DNA of 64,000 nt from Streptomyces sennicomposti (GCF_019890635.1 NZ_JAIOAB010000025.1:1-64000); one strand, 5' to 3'; counted from the first letter of the stretch, positions 1 to 13,344 are shown. Notes: generated from the sequence alone by a model not told the origin. Made by a program: numbers and translations.

Positions 1-243
1 GGACACAACGCTCCCTGGGGTTGCAGCGGCTGCTGGCTGATCATGGGCGGACGACGCGGGGCTGCGCCCGGCCGTCCGTGGAACAGTTTATCGGTCGCGC
101 TCGGCCACCGGCCCACCCGTCTCGCCTCTCGGGAACGCTGTGACCTGCGGCACGGGCATTCTGCCCAATGCACGGCGGCCTTGGCCAGGGTCGCCACGCG
201 TCGGGCCCGGGGTGCGAGTGGATCGTGGGGCGAAGCGAAGCAC
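1..243. other. Non-coding left edge downstream of coaBC
   Basis: No convincing gene lies here. On the minus strand a possible -10 hexamer TAAACT sits at 90-85, without a good -35, so it could drive a gene lying left of the window. In other Streptomyces metK follows coaBC, but nothing visible here proves that. Reading frames through this stretch look like GC-rich noise. Confidence 0.4.
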
Positions 244-1446
244 TCAGCGCAGTCTGGCGACCACCAGGTCCCACACGGTTTCGGCCAGGGCCTCCTTGGG
301 GCCGTGCGGCACCGGGGTTTCGCCGCCGTCGGCGGCCAGCACCACGGCCTCGTTCTCCTCGGCGCCGAAGGTGCGGTGCTCCCCCACCTCGTTCACCACC
401 AGCAGGTCGCAGCCCTTGCGGGCGAGCTTCTTGCGGCCGTTGGCGAGGACGTCGTCGGTCTCGGCGGCGAAGCCCACGATCACCTGTCCGGACCGCGCCC
501 GGTCGGCCGACATCTCGGCGAGGATGTCCGGATTACGCACCAGGACGATGGGCTCCGGTTCCTGGTCGTCCTTCTTCTTGATCTTGCCGGTGGCGTAGGA
601 GGCGGGACGGAAATCGGCGACGGCGGCGGCCATGACGACCGCGTCGGCGTCCGCGGCGGCCTTCAGGACCGCCTCGCGCAGCTGCACGGCCGTGCCGACC
701 GGGACGACGTCCACGCCCGCCGGGTCGGGCAGGCCGGTGTTGGCGGCGACCAGGGTGACCCGGGCGCCGCGGGCCGCGGCCGTGCGGGCCAGCGCGTAGC
801 CCTGCTTGCCGGAGGAGCGGTTGCCGAGGAAGCGGACCGGGTCGAGGGGTTCGCGGGTGCCGCCGGCGCTGACGACGACGTGCCGGCCGGCGAGGTCGGG
901 CTCGGCCGCGCCCCGGGCGAGGACGCGGCGGCAGGCCTCGAAGATCTCCGCCGGGTCGGGCAGCCGGCCCTTGCCGGTGTCGACGCCGGTCAGCCGGCCG
1001 ACCGCCGGTTCGATGACCACGGCGCCGCGGCGGCGCAGCGTCGCCACGTTCTCCCGGGTGGCCGGGTGCTCCCACATCTCGGTGTGCATGGCCGGGGCGA
1101 AGACCACCGGGCAGCGGGCGGTGAGCAGGGTGTTGGTCAGCAGGTCGTCGGCGAGGCCGTGGGCCGCCTTGGCGAGCATGTCGGCCGTCGCCGGGGCCAC
1201 GACCACCAGGTCGGCGTGCTGGCCGATGCGGACGTGCGGCACCTCGTGGACGTCGTCCCAGACCTCGGTGGCGACGGGGTTGCCGGACAGGGCGGACCAG
1301 GTGGCGGCGCCCACGAAGTGCAGCGCGGAGGCGGTGGGCACCACCCGGACGTCGTGCCCGGACTCGGTCAGTCTGCGCAGCAGCTCGCACGCCTTGTAAG
1401 CGGCGATGCCGCCGCTGACCCCCAGAACGACCTTCGGCTTGTCCAC
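244..1446 (-). CDS. coaBC: Bifunctional phosphopantothenoylcysteine decarboxylase / phosphopantothenate-cysteine ligase
   Basis: This cytoplasmic enzyme makes 4'-phosphopantetheine in coenzyme A synthesis. The ligase half joins cysteine to phosphopantothenate using CTP and the FMN-dependent half decarboxylates the product. The first half shows the flavoprotein start GVSGGIAAYK, the His-containing stretch VPHVRIG, PATADMLAK (PASANT-like) and APAMHTEMW. The second half shows SAGGTREPLDPVRFLGN, SSGKQG and the lysine-rich KIKKKD motif of the ligase. I chose GTG at 1446 because GGGGAG precedes it at good spacing and the family begins here; a longer frame to 1488 lacks conserved sequence. Length is 400 residues, normal for the fused form. 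The rpoZ terminator lies between this gene and rpoZ, so it probably has its own promoter. Confidence 0.95.
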   Translation of the reverse strand: MDKPKVVLGVSGGIAAYKACELLRRLTESGHDVRVVPTASALHFVGAATWSALSGNPVATEVWDDVHEVPHVRIGQHADLVVVAPATADMLAKAAHGLADDLLTNTLLTARCPVVFAPAMHTEMWEHPATRENVATLRRRGAVVIEPAVGRLTGVDTGKGRLPDPAEIFEACRRVLARGAAEPDLAGRHVVVSAGGTREPLDPVRFLGNRSSGKQGYALARTAAARGARVTLVAANTGLPDPAGVDVVPVGTAVQLREAVLKAAADADAVVMAAAVADFRPASYATGKIKKKDDQEPEPIVLVRNPDILAEMSADRARSGQVIVGFAAETDDVLANGRKKLARKGCDLLVVNEVGEHRTFGAEENEAVVLAADGGETPVPHGPKEALAETVWDLVVARLR

Positions 1447-1503
1447 CGTCTCTCCCCGGACTCGGCCCCGGTGCGCCGGACGGCGCACGCCTTCTATGAC
1501 ACA

Positions 1504-1538
1504 CCACAGGCCCGGCAGTCGCGCTGCCGGGCCTGTGG
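1504..1538 (-). terminator. Intrinsic-type terminator downstream of rpoZ
   Basis: A perfect 15-bp inverted repeat (1504-1518 with 1524-1538, loop TCGCG) lies 44 bp after the rpoZ stop and about 57 bp before the coaBC start. There is no long U tract, as is usual in Streptomyces. It likely ends the gmk-rpoZ transcript and separates coaBC from it. Confidence 0.8.
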
Positions 1539-1582
1539 GAAAAGCTATTGCGGTACGCAGAGAAGACCTGCGCAGATGAGAC

Positions 1583-1855
1583 TTACTGCACCGGGCCTTC
1601 GATGGCCTCGGAGGTCAGCAGACCCGCGTTGATCTCGCGCAGGGCGATGGAGAGCGGCTTCTCGTGGACGTGGGTGTCGACGAGCGGACCGACGTACTCG
1701 AGGAGGCCCTCGCCGAGCTGCGAGTAGTACGCGTTGATCTGGCGGGCGCGCTTGGCCGCGTAGATCACGAGGCTGTACTTCGAGTCGGTGGCCTCGAGGA
1801 GCTCGTCGATCGGCGGGTTGATGATGCCCTCGGGCGCGGAGATGGAAGAGGACAC
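1583..1855 (-). CDS. rpoZ: DNA-directed RNA polymerase omega subunit
   Basis: The 90-residue omega subunit helps assemble and stabilise core RNA polymerase by clamping the beta-prime tail. The conserved family core is visible as PPIDELLEATDSKYSLVIYA followed by AAKRARQINAYY, and PLSIALREI lies nearer the C terminus. The start is GTG at 1855 with GGAAGG upstream. It lies about 50 bp after gmk in the same direction, the usual gmk-rpoZ pairing, and is followed by a strong hairpin. Length and sequence are typical of actinobacteria. Confidence 0.96.
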   Translation of the reverse strand: MSSSISAPEGIINPPIDELLEATDSKYSLVIYAAKRARQINAYYSQLGEGLLEYVGPLVDTHVHEKPLSIALREINAGLLTSEAIEGPVQ

Positions 1856-1906
1856 GCTCTACCTTCCGATGGATGGGAAAGATTCAGTCAGCATGACCAG
1901 TGACGA

Positions 1907-2500
1907 TCAGACGACGTCCATCAAGGCTAGCAGCTCGCGCGCCACGTCCTCGACGGAGGTGTTGACCAGGGTCTCGTCGAACTCCGGCTCGGCCGCCAGC
2001 TCGATCTTGGCGGCCTCGAGCCGGCGCTCGATCACCTCGGGCGGCTCGGTCCCGCGGCCGGTGAGCCGGCGCACCAGCTCCTCCCAGGAGGGCGGGGCGA
2101 GGAAGACCAGACGGCCCTCCGGCATGGTCTCGCGGACCTGCCGGGCGCCCTGGAGGTCGATCTCCAGCAGGACCGGCACACCGGCCTCCAGGTGCTCCAG
2201 CACGGCGGCGCGCGGCGTGCCGTAGCGGTTGCCCGCGAACTCGGCCCACTCCAGCAGCTCGCCGTTGGCGATCAGCTTGTCCATCTCCTCGTCGGTGACG
2301 AAGAAGTAGTGGACGCCGTGCTGCTCGCCGGGGCGGGGCTTGCGGGTCGTCGCCGACACCGAGAGCCAGACCTCGGGGTGCGCCTTGCGCATATGGGCGA
2401 CGACCGTGCTCTTGCCGACCCCGGAGGGGCCGGAGAGCACGGTCAGCCGCGGACGTGCGTCCGGGGGTACGGGGGTCGCCCCCCGGGGTGTTACAGCCAT
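1907..2500 (-). CDS. gmk: Guanylate kinase
   Basis: This enzyme phosphorylates GMP to GDP with ATP, an essential step for GTP, dGTP and (p)ppGpp supply. The P-loop GPSGVGKST is near residue 24, followed by the GMP-binding segment containing SVSATTRKPRPGE and HYFFVTDEEMD. Length is 197 residues, normal for the family. The ATG at 2500 has only a weak upstream GGAA, so the first 15 or so residues are uncertain. It sits between mihF and rpoZ, all on the minus strand, as in many actinobacteria. Confidence 0.95.
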   Translation of the reverse strand: MAVTPRGATPVPPDARPRLTVLSGPSGVGKSTVVAHMRKAHPEVWLSVSATTRKPRPGEQHGVHYFFVTDEEMDKLIANGELLEWAEFAGNRYGTPRAAVLEHLEAGVPVLLEIDLQGARQVRETMPEGRLVFLAPPSWEELVRRLTGRGTEPPEVIERRLEAAKIELAAEPEFDETLVNTSVEDVARELLALMDVV

Positions 2501-2560
2501 GCAGCGATTATTCCAGCAATCGCGGGGTGCCCGGGACTCGCGTCCCGAGGACCCTCGACC

Positions 2561-2884
2561 TCAGGAACCGGTGCTGCCGAACTCACGCTCCAGGGAAGCG
2601 ATCTGGTTGGAGCCGAGGCCGCGCACCCGGCGGCTCTCGGAGATGCCGAGTCGCTCCATGATCTGCTTGGCGCGGACCTTGCCCACGCCCGGCAGGGACT
2701 CAAGAAGGGCCGACACCTTCATCTTGCCGATGACGTCGTTTTCCTGGCCCTGCTTGATGACCTCGTGCAGGGAGGCGCCGGAGTGCTTGAGTCGATTCTT
2801 GACCTCGGCCCGCTCCCGGCGAGCCGCGGCGGCCTTTTCGAGCGCGGCTGCGCGCTGTTCAGGGGTAAGGGGCGGAAGAGCCAC
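2561..2884 (-). CDS. mihF: Actinobacterial integration host factor (nucleoid protein)
   Basis: This 107-residue protein is the actinobacterial IHF (sIHF in Streptomyces, mIHF in mycobacteria). It is unrelated to HU/IHF and is known to bind DNA, affect topology and influence sporulation and antibiotic production. An N-terminal charged helix (ALPPLTPEQRAAALEKAAA) precedes the helix-two-turns-helix core with SALLESLPGVGKVRAKQIME, which contacts DNA. I chose GTG at 2884 because AGGTGA lies upstream and the product then has the known family length; a longer frame to 2947 adds 21 residues that do not look conserved. It lies upstream of gmk with a short spacer. Confidence 0.93.
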   Translation of the reverse strand: MALPPLTPEQRAAALEKAAAARRERAEVKNRLKHSGASLHEVIKQGQENDVIGKMKVSALLESLPGVGKVRAKQIMERLGISESRRVRGLGSNQIASLEREFGSTGS

Positions 2885-2993
2885 GCCTACGTCACCTCGG
2901 ATGTCGAACTGTCGGATACGGACCGGTGAGGAGGCGTTTCGCCCCACACCAGGGGAGCTACGGGCGACACGCTTGCCCGTGCGCTCTCGACGG

Positions 2994-3022
2994 AGACTAG
3001 CGGTCGAGGGCCCAAGAGTCAG
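2994..3022 (-). promoter_or_regulatory. Candidate promoter of mihF
   Basis: On the minus strand a CTGACT (-35) and TAGTCT (-10) pair are spaced by 17 bp (3022-3017 and 2999-2994). Transcription would start near 2987, giving a leader of about 100 nt before the mihF GTG. The match is moderate and rests on sequence only. Confidence 0.4.
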
Positions 3023-3140
3023 CGAGAACAGCGGAAAAGTCCTGGTCAGCCTCGCTCAGGCCGGACATTTAGGACATACTGCCCCGGATTCGGGGAGGAA
3101 TCCAGACTCCGGCGAACCCCGGGCCCGCCCGGCCCGCGCC

Positions 3141-3982
3141 TCAGCCGGCGGCCACCGCCGCCCGGATCTCCTCGGCGAAGCGCTCCGCGGCGCCCCGCAG
3201 TGCGGCGACGTCGGGACCGTGACGCAGAACACCCCGGCTGACGTTCGGGACGACGTTGCGCACCGCCGCGCCGAAGACGGCCGGCAGATCGGCCGGTGTG
3301 GCCCCCTGCGCGCCGATCCCGGGCGCCAGCAGCGGCCCGTTGACGTCCAGGTCGTAGGAGGACAGGTCGCCGAGCGTGGCGCCCACCACCGCGCCGAAGG
3401 AGCCCAGCGGCCGCTCCCCCGCGTTCTCCTCGGCCAGGTGCGCGAGCATGGTCGCGCCCACGTTCAGGCCGTCGGAGCGCAGGGCGTGCTGCACCTCGCC
3501 GCCCTCCGGGTTGGAGGTCAGCGCCAGCACGAACAGGCCCGCGCCGCTTCGCCGGGCCAGCTCCGCCGCGGGCCGCAGGGAGCCGTAGCCCAGGTAGGGC
3601 GAGACGGTCAGCGCGTCGGAGAACAGCGGGGCGTCCTCGTGCAGGAAGGACTCGGCGTAGGCGGCCATGGTCGAGCCGATGTCGCCGCGCTTGGCGTCCA
3701 TGACGACCAGCGCGCCGGCCGCCCGCGCCTCGGCCACCGCCGTCTCCAGCACGGCCACGCCGCGCGAGCCGAACCGCTCGAAGAAGGCGCTCTGCGGCTT
3801 GAGCACGGCGACCCGGTCGGCCACCGCCTCCACGACGGTGCGGCTGAACCGCTCCAGGCCCGCCACGTCGTCGTTCAGGCCCCACTCGGCGAGCAGGGAG
3901 GCGTGCGGGTCGATGCCGACGCACAGCGGCCCCCGCTCGTCCATGGCGCGGCGCAGGCGCGCGCCGAAGGGCTCCAGGGGGC

Positions 3983-3986
<4 letters not shown>
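3141..3986 (-). CDS. pyrF: Orotidine 5'-phosphate decarboxylase (class 2)
   Basis: This enzyme catalyses the last step of de novo UMP synthesis, decarboxylating OMP. At 281 residues it is the longer class found in actinobacteria. Substrate-binding GIDPH, AVLKPQSAFFE and the catalytic-type stretch VVMDAKRGDIGSTM are visible, as is the C-terminal phosphate-binding LAPGIGAQGA. The ATG at 3986 overlaps the pyrD stop by 4 bp (ATGA), so the two genes are translationally coupled. It is the last gene of the pyrimidine group before the mihF promoter region. Confidence 0.96.
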
Positions 3987-5098
<1,112 letters not shown>

Positions 5099-5185
5099 CT
5101 CGGAGAAGTCCTCGGTGTCGTCATGAGGCGTCTCATGCGTCCGTCGTGAGAGGGCTCGTCAGGGGGGCTTGAGGGGGCTCATGAA

Positions 5186-5215
5186 GAGGGGGACACCGTT
5201 TCCGGTGTCCCCCTC
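5186..5215 (-). terminator. Strong hairpin between carB and pyrD
   Basis: A perfect 13-bp stem (5186-5198 with 5203-5215, loop TTTC) lies 11 bp after the carB stop. Its position and strength fit an intrinsic terminator or attenuator in the middle of the pyrimidine group. No clear promoter is visible in the remaining 87 bp before pyrD. Confidence 0.7.
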
Positions 5216-5226
5216 GGGGCTGGCTG

Positions 5227-8527
<3,301 letters not shown>

Positions 8528-8535
<8 letters not shown>

Positions 8536-9670
8536 GCTGGCCCTCCATCAGGGAAACGAAGCGGTCGAACAGGTAGGCGGCGTCGTGCGGACCGGCGGCC
8601 GCTTCGGGGTGGTACTGGACGCTGAAGGCCGGCTTGTCGAGGAGCTGGAGGCCCTCCACCACGTCGTCGTTGAGGCAGACGTGGGAGACCTCGGCCCGGC
8701 CGAAGGGGGTCTCGGAGACCTGGTCGGTGGGGGCGTCCACGGCGAAGCCGTGGTTGTGCGCGGTGACCTCGACCTTGCCGGTCGTACGGTCCTGCACGGG
8801 CTGGTTGATGCCACGGTGGCCGTACTTCAGCTTGTAGGTGCCGAAGCCGAGCGCGCGGCCGAGGATCTGGTTGCCGAAGCAGATGCCGAACAGCGGGGTG
8901 CCGCGCTCCAGGACGCCCCGCATCACGGAGACCGGGTGGTCGGCGGTGGCCGGGTCGCCGGGGCCGTTGGAGAAGAACACTCCGTCGGGCTGGACGGCGT
9001 AGACGTCCTCGACGGTGGCGGTGGCGGGCAGGACGTGCACCTCGATGCCGCGCTCGGCCATGCGGTGCGGGGTCATGCCCTTGATGCCGAGGTCCACGGC
9101 GGCGACGGTGAACTTCTTCTCGCCGATCGCCGGGACGACGTACGCCTCCTGGGTGGCGACCTCGGCGGAGAGGTCCGCGCCGACCATCTCGGGGGCCTCC
9201 TGGACGCGCGCCAGCAGCGCGGCGTCGTCCCGGACGGCGTCGCCGCTGAAGATGCCGACCCGCATCGCGCCGCGTTCGCGCAGATGGCGGGTGAGGGCGC
9301 GGGTGTCGACGCCGCTGATCCCGACGACGCCCTGCGCGGCCAGCTCCTCGTCCAGGGAGCGCTTGGCGCGCCAGCTGGACGGGACGCGCGCGGGGTCGCG
9401 CACGACGTAGCCGGCCACCCAGATGCGCTTCGACTCGGCGTCCTCGTCGTTGACGCCGGTGTTGCCGACGTGCGGGGCCGTCATGACGACGACCTGGCGG
9501 TGGTACGACGGGTCGGTGAGGGTCTCCTGGTAGCCGGTCATGCCGGTGGAGAACACGGCTTCGCCGAACGTCTCCCCCACGGCCCCGTAGGCGCGGCCGC
9601 GGAAGATCCGGCCGTCCTCCAGGACGAGTACGGCGGGAACCCTCGCGGTTCCCCTAGAGGAGGTGGTCAT
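8528..9670 (-). CDS. carA: Carbamoyl-phosphate synthase, small (glutaminase) subunit
   Basis: This subunit hydrolyses glutamine and channels ammonia to CarB. The N-terminal CarA domain begins AVLVLEDGRIFRGRAYG, and the class I glutamine amidotransferase domain carries the nucleophile elbow GICFGNQILGRALG (catalytic Cys) and the His-Glu pair in QYHPEAAAGPHD. The 380-residue product starts at ATG 9670. That codon overlaps the stop of the upstream membrane-protein gene by 4 bp (ATGA). A longer frame upstream exists but has no family similarity. Confidence 0.97.
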
Positions 9671-10260
9671 CGTTCGACGCCTTCCGTGGTGTTCGTTTCG
9701 ATCATGGAGTTGAGGGCCTGGACCCACTCGGCGTGCTCGGCCGCCCGGTCGGAGCGGAAGCCGGAGTCGATCAGCCGGTCGCCGTGCGTCCAGGTGACGA
9801 TCAGCAGGCCGCCCTCGGTGAGGACCTTGCCGGCGATGCCCTTGTCCAGCCGGGCCCCGCGCAGCCGGTCGGCCGGGACGAAGAAGTCCGGTGCGCCGGG
9901 GCGCACGACGCCCAGGCCCGCGTCGGTGAGCGTCAGCTCCACGCGGCTGCGGGTGCCCAGGCCGCGCGCCACGATGCGGTCCAGCCACTGACCGGCGGTG
10001 GTGGAGCCGTGGTAGCGGCCGGTCATCGTCAGTCTCGCCGCACCGGGCTCCGCCGGCGCGGCGGGCAGCTCGGGCAGGTCGCCCTGGAGGGTGCCGCGCC
10101 ACTTCCAGCCCTCGCGCATCAGCCAGTAGACGAGCGCGACGAAGAGGGCGAGGCCGACCAGCCAGCCGATGCGCGCGCCCCAGTCGGTGACCGCGGCCGA
10201 CTTCTCCTCGGCCGCGATCCGGGCGGCGTAGCCGGCTGCGAGCAGTGTTGCAGGTGTCAC
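9667..10260 (-). CDS. Conserved single-pass membrane protein of the pyr operon (PH-like domain)
   Basis: The function is unknown. The 197-residue product has an N-terminal segment with one membrane helix (IGWLVGLALFVALVYWLM, about residues 34-51) followed by a soluble domain resembling the PH-like domain annotated in actinobacteria (RSRVELTLTDAGLGVVRPG, FFVPADRLRGARLD). It sits between pyrC and carA with 4-bp overlaps on both sides (GTGA with the pyrC stop, ATGA with carA), so it is produced with the pathway. Mycobacteria keep a membrane protein gene (Rv1382) at the same place. The GTG at 10260 is preferred for the overlap; a longer frame to 10302 is possible. Confidence 0.85.
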   Translation of the reverse strand: MTPATLLAAGYAARIAAEEKSAAVTDWGARIGWLVGLALFVALVYWLMREGWKWRGTLQGDLPELPAAPAEPGAARLTMTGRYHGSTTAGQWLDRIVARGLGTRSRVELTLTDAGLGVVRPGAPDFFVPADRLRGARLDKGIAGKVLTEGGLLIVTWTHGDRLIDSGFRSDRAAEHAEWVQALNSMIETNTTEGVER

Positions 10261-11543
10261 GTGAGCTTCCCGTCGACGAGCGTGGCCTTGCCCCGGAGCC
10301 ACGTGTGGGTGACACGGCCCGGCAGCTCGCGTCCCTCGTACGGGGTGTTGCGGCTGCGCGAGGCGAAGCCCGCGGGGTCCACCCGCCCACGGTATGCCGT
10401 GTCGACGAGGGTGAGGTTGGCGGGCTCACCTGCCGAGACGGGGCGTCCGTGCCCGGTGGCGCGGCCGATCCGGGCGGGGGCGAGGGACATGCGGTCGGCG
10501 ACGCCGGCCCAGTCCAGCAGCCCGGTGTCGACCATGGTGGCCTGCACCACGGACAGGGCGGTCTCCAGGCCGACCATGCCCATGGCGGCGGCGGCCCACT
10601 CGCAGTCCTTGTCCTCGTGCGGGTGCGGGGCGTGGTCGGTGGCGACGATGTCGATGGTGCCGTCGGCGAGGGCCTCGCGCAGGGCGTGCACGTCGCGCTC
10701 GGTGCGCAGCGGCGGGTTGACCTTGTAGACCGGGTTGTAGGTGCGCACCATCTCGTCGGTGAGGAGCAGGTGGTGCGGGGTGACCTCGGCGGTGACGTCG
10801 ATGCCGCGGGACTTGGCCCAGCGGACGATCTCGACGCTGCCGGCGGTGGAGAGGTGGCAGATGTGGACGCGGGAGCCGACGTGCTCGGCGAGCAGCACGT
10901 CCCGGGCGATGATCGACTCCTCGGCGACGGCCGGCCAGCCGCCCAGGCCCAGCTCGGCGGAGACGACGCCCTCGTTCATCTGCGCGCCCTCGGTCAGCCG
11001 CGGCTCCTGCGCGTGCTGTGCGACGACGCCGCCGAAGGCCTTCACGTACTCCAGGGCGCGGCGCATGATCACCGCGTCGTCCACGCACTTGCCGTCGTCG
11101 GAGAAGACGGTGACGCCGGCGGCGGACTCGTGCATCGCGCCGAGTTCGGCGAGCTTCCTGCCCTCCAGGCCGACGGTGACGGCGCCGATGGGCCGCACGT
11201 CGCAGTAGCCGTGTTCCCGGCCGAGCCGCCAGACCTGCTCGACCACGCCGGCGGTGTCGGCGACGGGGAAGGTGTTGGCCATGGCGAAGACGGCGGTGTA
11301 GCCGCCCGAGGCGGCGGCGCGGGTGCCGGTGAGGACGGTCTCGGAGTCCTCGCGGCCGGGTTCGCGCAGATGGGTGTGCAGGTCGACCAGGCCCGGCAGG
11401 AGGACCTTGCCGTCCGCCGCCACGACCTCGGCGCCCTCGGCGCTGAGACCGGCGCCGACCTGAGCAATGGTCTCGCCGTCGATCAGCACGTCCTGCGGCT
11501 CGCCGCCGAGCACCTTGGCACCGCGGATCAGGATCTTGCTCAT
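10257..11543 (-). CDS. pyrC: Dihydroorotase
   Basis: This zinc amidohydrolase closes carbamoyl aspartate to dihydroorotate. At 428 residues it is the type I form. Metal ligands appear as DLHTHLREPG (HxH plus Arg), a later His in HICHLST, and the catalytic aspartate in VATDHAPH. The ATG at 11543 lies 4 bp after the pyrB stop. It completes, with pyrB and carAB, the route to dihydroorotate in one transcript. Confidence 0.96.
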   Translation of the reverse strand: MSKILIRGAKVLGGEPQDVLIDGETIAQVGAGLSAEGAEVVAADGKVLLPGLVDLHTHLREPGREDSETVLTGTRAAASGGYTAVFAMANTFPVADTAGVVEQVWRLGREHGYCDVRPIGAVTVGLEGRKLAELGAMHESAAGVTVFSDDGKCVDDAVIMRRALEYVKAFGGVVAQHAQEPRLTEGAQMNEGVVSAELGLGGWPAVAEESIIARDVLLAEHVGSRVHICHLSTAGSVEIVRWAKSRGIDVTAEVTPHHLLLTDEMVRTYNPVYKVNPPLRTERDVHALREALADGTIDIVATDHAPHPHEDKDCEWAAAAMGMVGLETALSVVQATMVDTGLLDWAGVADRMSLAPARIGRATGHGRPVSAGEPANLTLVDTAYRGRVDPAGFASRSRNTPYEGRELPGRVTHTWLRGKATLVDGKLT

Positions 11544-11547
11544 CTTG

Positions 11548-12525
11548 TTACTTCTCCTCGGTCCGAGTGTGGGTGACGGCGGGCTCGTTGCCGCCGAGCA
11601 GCAGGTAGAGGACGGCCATCCGGATGGAGACGCCGTTGGCGACCTGCTCTACGACGGTGCAGCGCGGGGAGTCGGCGACCTCGGCGGTGATCTCCATGCC
11701 GCGGACCATCGGGCCGGGGTGCATCACGACGGCGTGCTCGGGCATCCGCGCCATGCGCTCGCCGTCGAGGCCGTAGCGGCGCGAGTACTCGCGCTCGGTG
11801 GGGAAGAAGGCGGCGTTCATGCGCTCGCGCTGGACGCGGAGCATCATCACGGCGTCCGACTTGGGCAGGGTGGCGTCGAGGTCGTAGGAGACCTCGCAGG
11901 GCCAGGACTCGACGCCGACCGGCAGCAGGGTGGGCGGGGCGACCAGGGTGACCTCGGCGCCGAGGGTGTGCAGCAGGTCGACGTTGGAGCGGGCGACCCG
12001 GCTGTGCAGGACGTCGCCGACGATGGTGACGCGCCGGCCGGACAGGTCCTGGCCGAGCCCGGCGTCGCGGCCGGTCAGGCGGCGGCGCATGGTGAAGGCG
12101 TCGAGCAGCGCCTGGGTGGGGTGCTGGTGGGTGCCGTCGCCGGCGTTGATGACGACGGCGTCGATCCAGCCGGAGGTGGCCAGGCGGTACGGGGCCCCGG
12201 AGGCGCCGTGCCGGATGACGACGGCGTCGACGCCCATGGCCTCCAGGGTCTGCGCGGTGTCCTTCAGGGACTCGCCCTTGGAGACGCTGGAGCCCTTGGC
12301 GGAGAAGTTGATGACGTCCGCGGACAGCCGCTTCTCGGCGGCCTCGAAGGAGATCCGGGTGCGGGTGGAGTCTTCGAAGAAGAGGTTGACGACGGTACGG
12401 CCGCGCAGGGTCGGCAGTTTCTTGATCGGCCGGTCGGCGACCCGGGCCATCTCCTCGGCGGTGTCGAGGATCAGGACGGCGTCGTCGCGGGTGAGGTCGG
12501 CGGCCGAGATGAGATGACGCTGCAT
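11548..12525 (-). CDS. pyrB: Aspartate carbamoyltransferase catalytic subunit
   Basis: This enzyme condenses carbamoyl phosphate with aspartate, the committed step of pyrimidine synthesis. The carbamoyl-phosphate motif FFEDSTRTRISFE, the flexible KGSSVSKGESLKDT loop, HPTQALLDAFT and MHPGPMVRGMEI are all present. Length is 325 residues, typical. No pyrI regulatory subunit is nearby, so control is probably transcriptional or translational through PyrR. It follows pyrR after a 148-bp GC-rich spacer with no recognised feature. Confidence 0.97.
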   Translation of the reverse strand: MQRHLISAADLTRDDAVLILDTAEEMARVADRPIKKLPTLRGRTVVNLFFEDSTRTRISFEAAEKRLSADVINFSAKGSSVSKGESLKDTAQTLEAMGVDAVVIRHGASGAPYRLATSGWIDAVVINAGDGTHQHPTQALLDAFTMRRRLTGRDAGLGQDLSGRRVTIVGDVLHSRVARSNVDLLHTLGAEVTLVAPPTLLPVGVESWPCEVSYDLDATLPKSDAVMMLRVQRERMNAAFFPTEREYSRRYGLDGERMARMPEHAVVMHPGPMVRGMEITAEVADSPRCTVVEQVANGVSIRMAVLYLLLGGNEPAVTHTRTEEK

Positions 12526-12673
12526 CTGTCAGGCTCCGTAAGGAAGTTCATTCGGGAGGCGGGGCCGGGGCGGGCGCGGTGGCTCGTGGCGGGACCCCGC
12601 GAGGCATGACCGGGCGCGGGCGCGCGTGCGGGCACGGGCGCGGGGCGCGCGTCGGCGGGTACGCGCGCCTGGG

Positions 12674-13279
12674 CTAGTGCTGGGACTCGCCCGCGGCGTC
12701 CGGCTTGGCGCCGAGCAGCACGGTGTCGCGACCGTCCTCCTCGGCGAGCTGGACCTTGACCGTCTCCCGCAGCGACGTGGGGAGGTTCTTGCCGACGTAG
12801 TCGGCGCGGATGGGCAGTTCGCGGTGGCCGCGGTCGACGAGGACGGCGAGCTGCACCGCGCGGGGGCGCCCGATGTCGTTGAGCGCGTCGAGGGCGGCGC
12901 GGATGGTGCGGCCGGAGAAGAGCACGTCGTCCACGAGGACGACGAGGCGGCCGTCGATGCCGTCACCGGGGATCTCGGTGCGGGCCAGCGCACGCGGCGG
13001 GTGCATGCGCAGGTCGTCGCGGTACATGGTGATGTCCAGCGAGCCGACCGGGATCTTGCGCTCGGTGATCTGCTCCAGCTTGGCGGCGAGCCGCTGGGCG
13101 AGGAAGACGCCGCGGGTCGGGATGCCGAGGAGCACGACGTCGTCGGCGCCCTTGGCGCGCTCGACGATCTCGTGGGCGATGCGGGTCAGCACCCGGGCGA
13201 TGTCGGGGCCCTCGAGAACGGGCCGCGCATCGGACGCTCGCGCCGCGGCGGGCGTGTCCTGCTTGTCGATCTTGTCCAT
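12674..13279 (-). CDS. pyrR: Bifunctional pyr operon regulator / uracil phosphoribosyltransferase
   Basis: PyrR binds pyr mRNA when UMP is high and also has uracil phosphoribosyltransferase activity. The PRPP-binding motif VVLVDDVLFSGRTIRAAL is intact, along with LLGIPTRGVFLA and TMYRDDL. Length is 201 residues. The ATG at 13279 has a strong AAGGAGG at good spacing. As first gene of the operon with a short leader, it could act by masking the ribosome site as described in mycobacteria; I see no clear Bacillus-type antiterminator pair. bldD diverges from it. Confidence 0.95.
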   Translation of the reverse strand: MDKIDKQDTPAAARASDARPVLEGPDIARVLTRIAHEIVERAKGADDVVLLGIPTRGVFLAQRLAAKLEQITERKIPVGSLDITMYRDDLRMHPPRALARTEIPGDGIDGRLVVLVDDVLFSGRTIRAALDALNDIGRPRAVQLAVLVDRGHRELPIRADYVGKNLPTSLRETVKVQLAEEDGRDTVLLGAKPDAAGESQH

Positions 13280-13344
13280 ACGAAACGGACCTCCTTCTCC
13301 GCCTCACGGGACGGACCTTAAAGGACGTCGGATTTGCGCCAACC

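Noticed and set aside
1..60. A GCAACCCC-containing stretch on the minus strand recalling the core of a SAM riboswitch
   Set aside because: Only a short fragment resembles the consensus, the expected paired elements cannot be drawn, and the window ends here, so the downstream gene is not visible.
12526..12673. A small gene between pyrR and pyrB
   Set aside because: The stretch is GC-rich simple sequence with no good start or ribosome site and no clear hairpin; I see nothing supportable in it.
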